A DNA stretch of 64,000 bases from Amycolatopsis sp. 195334CR. Its GTDB lineage: Bacteria > Actinomycetota > Actinomycetes > Mycobacteriales > Pseudonocardiaceae. This document shows, piece after piece, positions 25,167 to 33,163 of this stretch. The stretch is taken from positions 1,240,001 to 1,304,000 of the forward strand of contig NZ_JAFJMJ010000002.1 in the NCBI RefSeq assembly GCF_017309385.1, written 5' to 3'. The notes under the pieces were generated by a model that had not been told where the DNA came from, did not search any database, and worked only from the letters and a program-made list of their open reading frames with translations. Every line of letters starts with the position of its first letter. Positions within the stretch are counted from its first letter, which is position 1. The translations under genes were made by a program, and so were the position numbers.

Positions 25167-27572
25167 GTGCTGAACAAAGATGAAAAAGATGAATCGGACA
25201 AGCCGTATGACAAGTCCATCCGGAAACGGCTGACCAGGACCGTCCTGATTCCCAGCGTGACCCTGCTGGTGCTGTGGACCGCGCTGTCCTCGTACTTCTT
25301 CATCAACGGGCTCTACGTGCGCCTGGTCGCCGCCTCGGTGCGCGAAGTGTCCATTCCGGCCGCCACCGCGCTGGCCGCCTTCCAGGAGGAACGCCAGACC
25401 GCCTTGCGGTACCTGGACAATCCGTCCGCCGGGCCGGCCGGGCTGGCCGAGAAGCAGCAGGCGACCGACGAGAAGCTGGTCGCGCTGCAGGCCGCCTTCG
25501 ACTCGACCATCTCCAGTGCCCCCGACGAGATCGCCACCAAGGTCAACGGGCTCAAGGGCCAGTTCGAGCAGCTCCCGGTGCTGCGCTCGCAGATCAACTT
25601 CCGGAGCATCGACCGGGCGCAGGTCAACGACTACTACAACGGCGTGCTGGACGCGGCGTCCAACCTGTTCGACACCCAGGCGCGCGTGGTGCCCGACGCC
25701 GAGGCCGCGCACGGCGGGGTCACCGCGACCACCGTCTTCCGCGCCGGCGACCTGATGTCGCGCGAGACCTCGCTGGTGTCCACCGCGTTCGCGGCCAAGG
25801 CGTTCGACCCGGACGACTTCGTCGAGTTCACCCAGCTCTCCGGGGCCTACCGCACGCAGCTCGCGCAGGTGGAACCGTTCCTGGACCCGGAAGTCCGCGC
25901 CCGGTACCAGGCGCTGACCACGAGCCCGGCGTGGGACCAGCTGGGCAACGCGGAGGAGGCGCTGGTCAAGCGCGGCCCGTGGGCCGGCGCGCAGGCGAAC
26001 AACCTGCCGGTCAGCGAAGCCGACTGGCAGAGCGCGGCGAACCAGGTCGCCAGCAGCCTCAACGACCTGTCCATCCAGCAGGCGGACAAGGTGTCCGCGG
26101 CGGCCATCGAGTCCGGTGACGCCCAGCTGCGCAACGCCATCATCGGCAGCATCCTGGCGCTGCTGGCCTCGCTCGCGGCGATCATCGTCGCGGTGCGGGT
26201 GTCGCGCTCGCTCGTCGACCGCGCGCTGATGACCCGCCTCGCCCGGCTGCGCGACGACTCGCTCGACCTCGCCCGCAACCGCCTGCCCCGCATCGTCGGC
26301 CGGCTCAAGAGCGGCGAACCCGTTGACCTGAAACAGGAACTGCCGCAGCTCGACCACGGCCGCGACGAGATCGGGCAGGTGGCGGAGGCGTTCAACGCCG
26401 CGCAGCTGACCGCGGTCAACGCCGCCGCGAGCGAGGCGAAGGCCCGCAGCGGTGTGCACAACGTGTTCCTCGGCATCGCGCACCGCAACCAGGTGCTGGT
26501 CCACCAGCAGCTGCAGATCCTGGACGAGATGGAAAGCCGCGAGGAGAACTCCACCCAGCTGGCCTCGCTGTTCCAGCTCGACCACCTCGCCGCCCGCGCC
26601 CGCCGCACCACCGAGAACCTGATCATCCTGGGCGGCAAGCAGCCGGGCCGCCGCTGGCGCAAGCCGGTGCCGCTGCTGGAGGTGCTGCGCGCGGCGATCT
26701 CGGAAACCGAGCAGTACGCGCGGGTCCAGGTCGAGCAGGTGGCCGACGTGGCCATCGTCGGGGTCGCGGTGGCCGACACCATCCACCTGATCGCCGAGCT
26801 GGTCGACAACGCGACCTCGTTCTCCCCGCCCGGTTCGCCGGTCGAGGTGACCAGCCGCCAGGTCGCCCGCGGCGTCGTGGTCGACGTGTCGGACCAGGGC
26901 CTGGGCATGAAGGACGGCGTGCGCCAGTGGGCCAACGAGATGATGGCCGAGGCGCCCGAGTTCGACGCGATGGCGCTGCGCGCCGACTCCAGCCTCGGCC
27001 TCTTCGTGGTCGCGCGGCTGGCGGCCAAGCTCGGCATCACCGTCACCTTCGACCCGTCCCGGTACGGCGGCCTCCGCGCCACCGTGCTCATCCCGGCGCA
27101 GCACCTGGCCGGGCAGGAGGCGGAGCACCACCAGGGCGAGGCGGAGTTCTCCGCCGCGCCGGAGGACAACGCCGTCCTCGCCTCGGTGGGTGCCCCGGCG
27201 CCCGCGATTTCCGCACAGGCGCAGGGAACCCCCGCACCGGCCACGCCCACGTCGAGCTCGTTCACCGGCCAGATCCCGTTGAAGCGCGACGTCAAGCCGA
27301 GGCCGTACCCGGCACGGGCCGCCGAAGCCGCACCCACCACCCCGCCGGCGTTCACCGAGGTGAAGCACGCGGCTCCGCCCGAGCCGCCACCCGCCGACGA
27401 CCGGCCGCGGCTGCCGCGGCGCGAGCCGCAGCAGAACCTGGTGGCCCAGCTCGAAAACGAACCGGACGACGACGTCCAGAGCACGGTGACGCCGGGGGAG
27501 GGCACCGCCCGCACCCTCGCCGCGTTCCACAAGGGCACCCGTCGCGGGCGCGACGGCGCCGGCGATTCGTAG
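25167..27572 (+). CDS. cvnA: Conservon sensor protein CvnA: nitrate/nitrite-sensing-type histidine-kinase-like protein
   Basis: The 801-aa membrane protein has TM1 at about 27-48 and an extracytoplasmic helical NIT-like sensor (about 60-310, with AAFQEERQTALRYL). TM2 at about 327-350 leads to a HAMP-like region, a degenerate phospho-acceptor helix (FLGIAHRNQVLVHQQ), a HATPase_c domain (AELVDNATSFSPPGSP, DQGLGM, SSLGLFVVARLA) and a Pro-rich disordered tail. Conservon CvnA proteins bind ATP and work with CvnB, C and D in a G-protein-like signalling complex at the membrane. The start is GTG at 25167, with CAGGAG upstream. It is the first gene of a complete four-gene conservon. Confidence 0.92.
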   Translation: MLNKDEKDESDKPYDKSIRKRLTRTVLIPSVTLLVLWTALSSYFFINGLYVRLVAASVREVSIPAATALAAFQEERQTALRYLDNPSAGPAGLAEKQQATDEKLVALQAAFDSTISSAPDEIATKVNGLKGQFEQLPVLRSQINFRSIDRAQVNDYYNGVLDAASNLFDTQARVVPDAEAAHGGVTATTVFRAGDLMSRETSLVSTAFAAKAFDPDDFVEFTQLSGAYRTQLAQVEPFLDPEVRARYQALTTSPAWDQLGNAEEALVKRGPWAGAQANNLPVSEADWQSAANQVASSLNDLSIQQADKVSAAAIESGDAQLRNAIIGSILALLASLAAIIVAVRVSRSLVDRALMTRLARLRDDSLDLARNRLPRIVGRLKSGEPVDLKQELPQLDHGRDEIGQVAEAFNAAQLTAVNAAASEAKARSGVHNVFLGIAHRNQVLVHQQLQILDEMESREENSTQLASLFQLDHLAARARRTTENLIILGGKQPGRRWRKPVPLLEVLRAAISETEQYARVQVEQVADVAIVGVAVADTIHLIAELVDNATSFSPPGSPVEVTSRQVARGVVVDVSDQGLGMKDGVRQWANEMMAEAPEFDAMALRADSSLGLFVVARLAAKLGITVTFDPSRYGGLRATVLIPAQHLAGQEAEHHQGEAEFSAAPEDNAVLASVGAPAPAISAQAQGTPAPATPTSSSFTGQIPLKRDVKPRPYPARAAEAAPTTPPAFTEVKHAAPPEPPPADDRPRLPRREPQQNLVAQLENEPDDDVQSTVTPGEGTARTLAAFHKGTRRGRDGAGDS

Positions 27573-27620
27573 TCCGCGACCGCACACGAAGTCCACTGAG
27601 GAAAGTCAAGGTCTATCCGC

Positions 27621-28046
27621 ATGAACGAGTACGGGACCGCCAAACCCGATCTCAACTGGCTGCTCGACGACGTGGTGAACCGGGTCGTCGGCGCGCAGAA
27701 CGCCATCGTGCTGTCCGCCGACGGCCTGCTCATCGGCAAGTCGGCCGGGATGAGCAAGGACGACTCGGACCAGCTCTCCGCCATCGCCTCCAGCCTGCAG
27801 AGCCTGGCCAAGGGGGTGAGCAAGCAGTTCGCCCGCGGGGCCGTGCTGCAGAACATGATCGAGATGGAACTCGGCTACCTGTTCGTCTCCGCGGCCGGTC
27901 AGGGCGCCTGCCTCGCCGTGCTGGCGGGGGAGAACGTCGACGTGGAGATGATCGCCTACGAGATGAGCAGGCTGGTCAAACGCGTCGGCGACTACCTGAC
28001 CTCGGCTCCCCGTGAAGCGGCGCACGTGCTGCGCGAGGCCACGTGA
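27621..28046 (+). CDS. cvnB: Conservon protein CvnB: roadblock/LC7-domain protein
   Basis: The 141-aa protein has a roadblock/LC7 fold (WLLDDVVNRVVGAQNAIVLS, SADGLLIGKS, MIEMELGYLFVS). In conservons it binds the small GTPase CvnD and the sensor CvnA, probably as a GTPase-activating or scaffold component, like MglB in myxobacteria. It follows CvnA after 48 bp and overlaps CvnC by four bases (GTGA). Confidence 0.95.
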   Translation: MNEYGTAKPDLNWLLDDVVNRVVGAQNAIVLSADGLLIGKSAGMSKDDSDQLSAIASSLQSLAKGVSKQFARGAVLQNMIEMELGYLFVSAAGQGACLAVLAGENVDVEMIAYEMSRLVKRVGDYLTSAPREAAHVLREAT

Positions 28047-28414
28047 GCGGGGAGGACGGCTGGTACGACGAGGCGGCCGGGCCACTGGTCCGGCCGTACA
28101 CCATCACCAGCGGCCGAACTCCCGGCGAAAGCGCCAAACTGGACCTGTCCACGCAGGTGATGACGCTGCGGCAGGACCAGGAACCCACCGGGCTCGGCCC
28201 GGAGCACCTGGCGATCGTGCAGTTGTGCCGCAACCCGGTGTCGATCGCCGAGATCGCGGTCTACGTGAAGATCCCGCTCGGCGTGGTGCGCGTGCTGTGC
28301 GCGGACCTGATCGAGCGCGGGCTCGTGATCACCCGTTCCCCCACCCACCACCCGGCGCAGGCGCCGAACCTCGAAACTCTCCAGGCGGTTCTCGATGGCC
28401 TCATCAAGTACTGA
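28043..28414 (+). CDS. cvnC: Conservon protein CvnC: DUF742 protein
   Basis: The 123-aa DUF742 protein has the typical opening VRPYTITSGRT and a C-terminal winged-helix-like core (PVSIAEIAVYVKIPLGVVRVL, DLIERGLV). CvnC is a constant component of conservons with unclear chemistry, probably an adaptor between the CvnA/B sensor and CvnD. GTG at 28043 overlaps the CvnB stop, and its 3' end overlaps the CvnD start by 20 bp. Confidence 0.95.
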   Translation: MSGEDGWYDEAAGPLVRPYTITSGRTPGESAKLDLSTQVMTLRQDQEPTGLGPEHLAIVQLCRNPVSIAEIAVYVKIPLGVVRVLCADLIERGLVITRSPTHHPAQAPNLETLQAVLDGLIKY

Positions 28415-28985
28415 AGGTTCGGCGGCGGACAACGTCCCGACGCCGGTCAAGATCATCGTCGCCGGCGGGTTCGGCGCCGGCAAGACCACCATGGTCGGCT
28501 CGGTCAGCGAGATCCCGCCGCTGACCACCGAGGAGGTGCTCACCGAGGCGAGCGCCGGGGTGGACGACCTGTCCGGGGTGGAGCGCAAGCACACCACCAC
28601 GGTGGCGCTCGACTTCGGCCGGATCAGCATCTCGCCGCGGCACGTGCTGTACCTGTTCGGCACGCCCGGCCAGGCGCGCTTCTGGTTCATGTGGGACGAC
28701 CTCGCCCGCGGTGCGATCGGCACCATCGTGCTGGTCGACACCCGGCGGCTGGAGACCAGCTTCGCCGCCATCGACTTCTTCGAGCGGCGGAAGATCCCGT
28801 TCATCGTGGCGGTGAACTGCTTCGACAAGGCGCCGCGGTACACCCCGGAGGAGATCCGCGAGGCGCTCGTGGTGCCGGATCGGGTGCCGATCGTCATGTG
28901 TGACGCACGCGACCGCGATTCGAGCAAACTCGCGTTGATCCGCCTGGTGAAGCACGCGATGACGGTGTTGCCAGTACCAGCTTGA
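28395..28985 (+). CDS. cvnD: Conservon protein CvnD: small Ras/MglA-like GTPase
   Basis: The 196-aa GTP-binding protein has a P-loop GGFGAGKTTMVG (about 17-28), switch-region TTVALDFG, the DTRRLE segment and NCFD in the guanine-specificity position. It cycles between GTP and GDP under control of CvnB and completes the conservon. In Streptomyces, conservons affect development and antibiotic formation; here a link to the next genes at 29164 would be interesting but is unproven. Confidence 0.95.
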   Translation: MASSSTEGSAADNVPTPVKIIVAGGFGAGKTTMVGSVSEIPPLTTEEVLTEASAGVDDLSGVERKHTTTVALDFGRISISPRHVLYLFGTPGQARFWFMWDDLARGAIGTIVLVDTRRLETSFAAIDFFERRKIPFIVAVNCFDKAPRYTPEEIREALVVPDRVPIVMCDARDRDSSKLALIRLVKHAMTVLPVPA

Positions 28986-29147
28986 TCCGTTGCCTGGCAA
29001 GGAAAGTGTGACCGGTTCACCTGGATTTCGCAGCCCTCGCGGGTAACGCTTGGTGTCGGTGCGGGGTGGGATGTCCTTTTGTCAACCCACATGGCGCAAT
29101 TGGTTGGACCAGCCGGGTGCAGTTGATCAGGGGGATTCTCGCCTGAC

Positions 29148-29164
29148 TGCTACTCTTTGGCGCG
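29148..29164 (+). promoter_or_regulatory. Extended -10 promoter for a leaderless transcript
   Basis: TGCTACTCT at 29148-29156 matches an extended -10 (TGN followed by TANNNT). Transcription would begin about seven bases downstream, at the GTG at 29164 with no ribosome site before it. A leaderless mRNA is therefore likely. No convincing -35 hexamer is needed with an extended -10. Confidence 0.5.
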
Positions 29165-30276
29165 TGGTCAATGGCTCGCCGGGGTTGTGCGATCAGGCAA
29201 GGGAAAACGGGAGCTATCCGGCGCGGGGCCGGTTGTACGGCGAATTCCTGTGTGGAGTGTGGGCCTCGGCGTGCGAGGCGCTCGAGGTCCCCGCGGACCA
29301 GGCGGCGTGGACCACGAGGTTGCTCGGCGCCGCGCTGCCCGCGTGGGCGGCCAACCGGATCGGGTCCACTCCGGACCAGCCGTCTTATGTTGCGGGGGAC
29401 GGGTTTCCGGCCGAGCTGTCGGTCAACTGGTCGGGCGGGCAACCGGAACTGCGGGTGCTGTTCGACTGCTTGGACGACGTGCAACACGGGCACAGCCTGA
29501 TCTCCGCCGCGGCGCAGGGGAATGCCCGCGACGGCATCTACGGCTTGTTCACCCCGGAGGCGGGCATGCCGTCGGCGGCGCCGTTGTGGCACTCGGTCGC
29601 CTGGCGGCCGTCGTCGCGGCTGGTGCACAAGACCTACTTCGGCTTGTACGACTGGCCGTTCGCCGAGCGGTACGCGGCGGTGGACGAGGCGATGGCCTGG
29701 CTGGGCCTGTCGAAGGCCTGGGAGCAGGCCCGCGCCCGGGTCGAGATCGCCGACGGGGAACGGGAAATCGAGTTCTTCGCGGTGGATCTGGCCGGGGAAG
29801 CCGATGCCAGGGTGAAGGTCTACTACCGCAACCACGGTGCCGACCTCACCGAGGTGAACCGGATCGCCGCGTCGGCGGCGCGTCACGACACCACGAGCGC
29901 GCTGGCCGCGTACCGGACCCTCGCCGGTTCCCGGACCGACGCCGGTGAGGCGGCGCTGAGCTGCCTCGCCTTCCGGTCCGGTGTGGACGGAGCCGACGAG
30001 TGCACCACCTACCTCCGGCTGACCGACCTGGCCGGCAGCGACCAGGAAGCGGTGGACCGCACCGCCACCGTGCTGCACCGCGAAGGCGTGGACCCCGCCC
30101 GGTTCCGCGCCCTCGCCGGGGCGCTGTCGCCCGGGTCGATCGAGGACAGCCGGGGGTTGCTGGAACTGGTCAGTTACCGGGCTTCGGGGCGGCGTGGTGA
30201 CCTCACGACGTACTTCCGGCTCCCGGTGTTCGAGAAAACCCCCGCCCGCCTGCTTTCGCCGGTTGATCTCGCGTAG
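29164..30276 (+). CDS. DMATS-type aromatic prenyltransferase
   Basis: The 370-aa protein has features of the dimethylallyltryptophan-synthase-like ABBA fold. The catalytic Glu equivalent is E84 in FPAELSVNW, the diphosphate-binding lysines are K156 in HKTYFGLYDWP and K218 in VKVYYRN, and the closing strands read GDLTTYFRLPVF. Such enzymes transfer a prenyl group to an indole or another aromatic ring without DDxxD motifs or metal. The size fits bacterial members. GTG at 29164 lies right after an extended -10, suggesting leaderless translation; longer in-frame starts (29050, 29071) lack a ribosome site. It leads a cluster with an HDO-like oxidase and a nucleotidyltransferase-fold protein. The acceptor substrate is unknown. 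Confidence 0.78.
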   Translation: MVNGSPGLCDQARENGSYPARGRLYGEFLCGVWASACEALEVPADQAAWTTRLLGAALPAWAANRIGSTPDQPSYVAGDGFPAELSVNWSGGQPELRVLFDCLDDVQHGHSLISAAAQGNARDGIYGLFTPEAGMPSAAPLWHSVAWRPSSRLVHKTYFGLYDWPFAERYAAVDEAMAWLGLSKAWEQARARVEIADGEREIEFFAVDLAGEADARVKVYYRNHGADLTEVNRIAASAARHDTTSALAAYRTLAGSRTDAGEAALSCLAFRSGVDGADECTTYLRLTDLAGSDQEAVDRTATVLHREGVDPARFRALAGALSPGSIEDSRGLLELVSYRASGRRGDLTTYFRLPVFEKTPARLLSPVDLA

Positions 30277-30324
30277 CGGCGCCGGGAAGATGATCATGCT
30301 TACCGCCACCGGAAGGAGCCGACC

Positions 30325-30951
30325 GTGAGCCACCAGGACGTGGACCGCATCGCCAGCCACAATGAGCAGCGGCAACAGGAATACGCCGCGTCGGCGCTGA
30401 TCCGCCTGCTGGCGGACGAGAACACCGGCGAGCCGACGAAAAAGGCGGTGCTGACCTACCTCCAGCCGTGGTCGAACGCGTTCCAGCGGATGATCAGCGC
30501 CCGGGTGACCTTCGAGTCGGACCCGCAGCTGCGCGCGCTCGCCCTGGAGCACCAGGAGGAGGAGATCGGGCACGACAAGATCCTGGCCAGGACGCGGGCC
30601 GAGGACACGCGGCTGGTGTGGGACCCGGTGATCGAGTCGGGGGCGTCGTGGTTCGTCGACCAGTTCGCGATCCTGCCGAGCGTGCAGCGCGCGGTGCTGG
30701 CGCACCTCGCGCTCGAGGCGGGGAGCCTGGTGCTGAGCCAGGCCGGGACCAAGGCGTTCCCCGATGACCCGTACTTCGACCTGCACGACGAGGCCGATGT
30801 GGAGCACCTGGAGATGGGCTACCGGTTGCTGCGGGAGCGCACCGACTGGACGGTGGACGAGCTGATCGCGGTGCTGGACCGGGCGTGGCAGGTGATCGGC
30901 GTGGTGTCGGACCGCATCGCCGAGTGCGCTCGCCAGGACACCGCGGCGTGA
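30325..30951 (+). CDS. Heme-oxygenase-like diiron oxidase (HDO) family protein
   Basis: The 208-aa all-helical protein has the metal-ligand layout of the HDO superfamily (relatives of UndA, BesC and SznF): E80-x2-H83 in EEEIGHDK, E131 in HLALEAGS, and D158-x2-H161 in ADVEHLEMG. Their spacing is close to UndA. Members use O2 and a labile diiron or iron site for C-C cleavage, desaturation or N-oxygenation. The start is GTG at 30325 after GGAAGGAG. It follows the prenyltransferase by 48 bp and overlaps the nucleotidyltransferase gene, so it may act on the same metabolite. The reaction is unknown. Confidence 0.8.
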   Translation: MSHQDVDRIASHNEQRQQEYAASALIRLLADENTGEPTKKAVLTYLQPWSNAFQRMISARVTFESDPQLRALALEHQEEEIGHDKILARTRAEDTRLVWDPVIESGASWFVDQFAILPSVQRAVLAHLALEAGSLVLSQAGTKAFPDDPYFDLHDEADVEHLEMGYRLLRERTDWTVDELIAVLDRAWQVIGVVSDRIAECARQDTAA

Positions 30952-31724
30952 CTGCGGAAGCTCTGGCGGTAGCGCGGGAAAGCGCGGAGGCGTACCGGGA
31001 GGCGTTGGGGGATCGGCTGCTCGCCGTGTACCTGCTGGGCAGCCTTTCCTACGGCGGTTTTTCCCCCGCGGTCAGCGATATCGACCTGGCTCTGGTGCTG
31101 GATTCCCCGGGGGATCGGGAAACCGTCGACGCGGTGTCGTCGGCGTTGCGGGAACGCGGTGGTTTCTACCTGAAGTTGTCCGTGTTCTGGGCGTCGCTGC
31201 CCGCCCTGCGCTCAGGCCGCGACGACGGCCGGTTCCCGGCGCTGGACCGGTTGGAACTGGCGGGGAACGGCCGGTTGCTGATCGGGGAGGAGGTCGCCGC
31301 CTCGGTGGCCCGGCCGGAGCCGGAGGAACTCTCCGCGGAAACCGCGCGCTTCGCGGTCGGTGTGCTGGCGACGGAGGAGGTGGTCGCGGAGTTCCACACC
31401 CCGCGCCGCCTGCTGTCCGATGCGGTGTGGTTCACGAAGGCTGTGCTGTTCCCGGTGCGTTTTCTTTGCAGCAACGTCAAAACCGGCGGCCGCGCGGCGA
31501 CGAACGATGAGGCGATCGAGTGGTACTTGTCGCTTGTGGACGCTCCAGCCAAGCCCCTGGTGCGCTCGGCCGCGGCGGTCCGTGCGGGTTCAGCTCTGCC
31601 CGATGCGGATTTCGCCGCCGATTTGCGGGCTTTGTACCGGTACTACATCGATGACCAACTCAACCGCCTGGACGATGCCGACCTCCGTGCTGCGTTCGAA
31701 CGGTGGCGGGCTCAGCTGACCTGA
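30948..31724 (+). CDS. Nucleotidyltransferase-domain protein
   Basis: The 258-aa protein has the minimal nucleotidyltransferase active site GS-x(n)-D-x-D in LLGSLSYGGFSPAVSDIDLAL (G31-S32, D44, D46), followed by a helical C-terminal half. This resembles aminoglycoside-adenylyltransferase-like enzymes, which transfer an NMP group to small molecules or proteins. GTG at 30948 overlaps the HDO gene stop (GTGA), showing translational coupling. It could adenylylate a product of the prenyltransferase/HDO locus or provide self-protection; both are inference. Confidence 0.82.
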   Translation: MTAEALAVARESAEAYREALGDRLLAVYLLGSLSYGGFSPAVSDIDLALVLDSPGDRETVDAVSSALRERGGFYLKLSVFWASLPALRSGRDDGRFPALDRLELAGNGRLLIGEEVAASVARPEPEELSAETARFAVGVLATEEVVAEFHTPRRLLSDAVWFTKAVLFPVRFLCSNVKTGGRAATNDEAIEWYLSLVDAPAKPLVRSAAAVRAGSALPDADFAADLRALYRYYIDDQLNRLDDADLRAAFERWRAQLT

Positions 31725-32117
31725 ACCGTCGAGATGGGAGCCGCCCTCCGCACGGCTCCCATCGGCGGCGCTCTGCCGGGCGGCGTCGTAGCAGCGCTGT
31801 CTTTCCCGGGCCCACACGGCACCGTCGTCGAGTGACTGGTACTCGGGGCGCATGCGCCTTGCCATGCCGTAGAAACCGGAGTTGGGCCTGCCGCTTTCCT
31901 TGGCCACCACCAGCGCGCTCCACAGGGGTTCACCACGTTCGGCCGCCCGCCGGGATACCTGGTCGAGGGGCTGGCTCAGGAAGTTCGGCTGGGTTCCCAC
32001 GCGTCGGGCCAGTGGTCCGTAGCCGATCAGGCCGCCGCCCGTGGCGACGCCGAACAGGATGTCCGCGATGCGGTCAACGCGGTCGATCTCAAAGGTCTCC
32101 GGCACTGGTGTCTCCAT
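31590..32117 (-). CDS. Hypothetical protein with MGMT-like domain, overlapping the NTase gene antisense
   Basis: The 175-aa protein has an N-terminal region (about 10-110) with GLIGYGPLARRVG and LWSALVVAKESGRPNSGFYGMA. This layout recalls small helix-rich domains related to alkyltransferase-like proteins and seen in many hypothetical proteins. The final about 45 residues lie antisense to the end of the nucleotidyltransferase gene (135-bp tail-to-tail overlap), so the C-terminus is dubious. A stop lost by mutation or a frameshift is possible. The ATG at 32117 has only a weak ribosome site. Confidence 0.6.
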   Translation of the reverse strand: METPVPETFEIDRVDRIADILFGVATGGGLIGYGPLARRVGTQPNFLSQPLDQVSRRAAERGEPLWSALVVAKESGRPNSGFYGMARRMRPEYQSLDDGAVWARERQRCYDAARQSAADGSRAEGGSHLDGSGQLSPPPFERSTEVGIVQAVELVIDVVPVQSPQIGGEIRIGQS

Positions 32118-32181
32118 CCTGGCTCGCCCTCATGGCGCGGTGCCTTGGAGGTCGTGTCAGCGGGGATGGGTGTTACGTCCG

Positions 32182-33093
32182 TCAAGGCAGAGCGTCGATC
32201 GCGGCTTTGCGTAGGGTGGTGGCGAGGGCGGCGGCCGCTTCCGGCAGGGGGGTCGGGAGGTGCGCGAGCATCAGGCGCCGCTGTTCGGCGGGGCCGCCGT
32301 GGACCGGGAGGACTCGGACTCCGGATGGGACCACGGCGGCCAGCGAAGCGGGCACGGTGGTGATCCCGCACCCCGCCGCCACCAGGTGCAGTTTTGCCAG
32401 CCAGTCCCGGGCGGTGTGCGCGATCTCCGGCCGTTCGTCCAGGCCGGGCCACACGCCCATCACCCGCTCGTCGCCGGAGCCCGCGATCCAGCGTTGCCCG
32501 GCCAGGTCCGCGACGTCGGCGAAGTCGCCGCGGGCGAGGGGATGGGTGGCTGGCACGGCCACGCACAGGCTGCGCTCGGTCAGCGTCCGCAGGCGCAGGG
32601 CCGGGGTTTCACTGTCCGGCGGGCGAAACGGCGGTGCCGACGCCAGGAGCGCCAGGTCCAGCGTGCCCGCCCGCAGGGCCCGCGCGAGGGCTGGCGTGCT
32701 GCCTTCGCGGGTGATCACCGTGATGGCCGGGTGCGTTTCGCGCAACGTGGCCAGAGCTCGCGGCACCAACGACGCCCCGGCGCTGGCGAACCACCCGAGC
32801 CGGACCGTGCCGCGTTCGTCGGGGAGTCCGGCCAGTTCCCTGGTGGTGGCGTCGACCTGGTCGAGCACGGCGGCGGCGCGGCGGACCACGACGTGCCCGG
32901 CCGGCGTGAGCCGGACCCCGTCGTGCCGTCGTTCGACCAGTTCGGCGCCGGCGGCCCGTTCCAGCGCGGCGATCTGCCGGGACACGGCGGACTGCGTGTA
33001 CCCGAGCGCGGTGGCGGCGGCGGTGAACGTGCCGCGCTCGGCCACTTCGCGGAACACCCGCAGCGCGGTGAGCGAGACGTCGGAGAAGGCCAT
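32182..33093 (-). CDS. LysR-family transcriptional regulator
   Basis: The 303-aa LysR protein has its N-terminal HTH at about 18-45 (GTFTAAATALGYTQSAVSRQIAALE) and a substrate-binding-like effector domain with RLGWFASAGASLVP and LDLALLAS. It is divergent from the SDR gene, with 70 bp between the starts, the usual LysR arrangement, so it probably controls that gene. A GCA-N9-TGC inverted motif lies in the gap. Confidence 0.93.
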   Translation of the reverse strand: MAFSDVSLTALRVFREVAERGTFTAAATALGYTQSAVSRQIAALERAAGAELVERRHDGVRLTPAGHVVVRRAAAVLDQVDATTRELAGLPDERGTVRLGWFASAGASLVPRALATLRETHPAITVITREGSTPALARALRAGTLDLALLASAPPFRPPDSETPALRLRTLTERSLCVAVPATHPLARGDFADVADLAGQRWIAGSGDERVMGVWPGLDERPEIAHTARDWLAKLHLVAAGCGITTVPASLAAVVPSGVRVLPVHGGPAEQRRLMLAHLPTPLPEAAAALATTLRKAAIDALP

Positions 33094-33163
33094 GACATCT
33101 ACGCATACCAGGCGTGCCGGACTTTCGCTGTTCGCATGGCCGGATCGCTCCTAGCGTGGAGCC

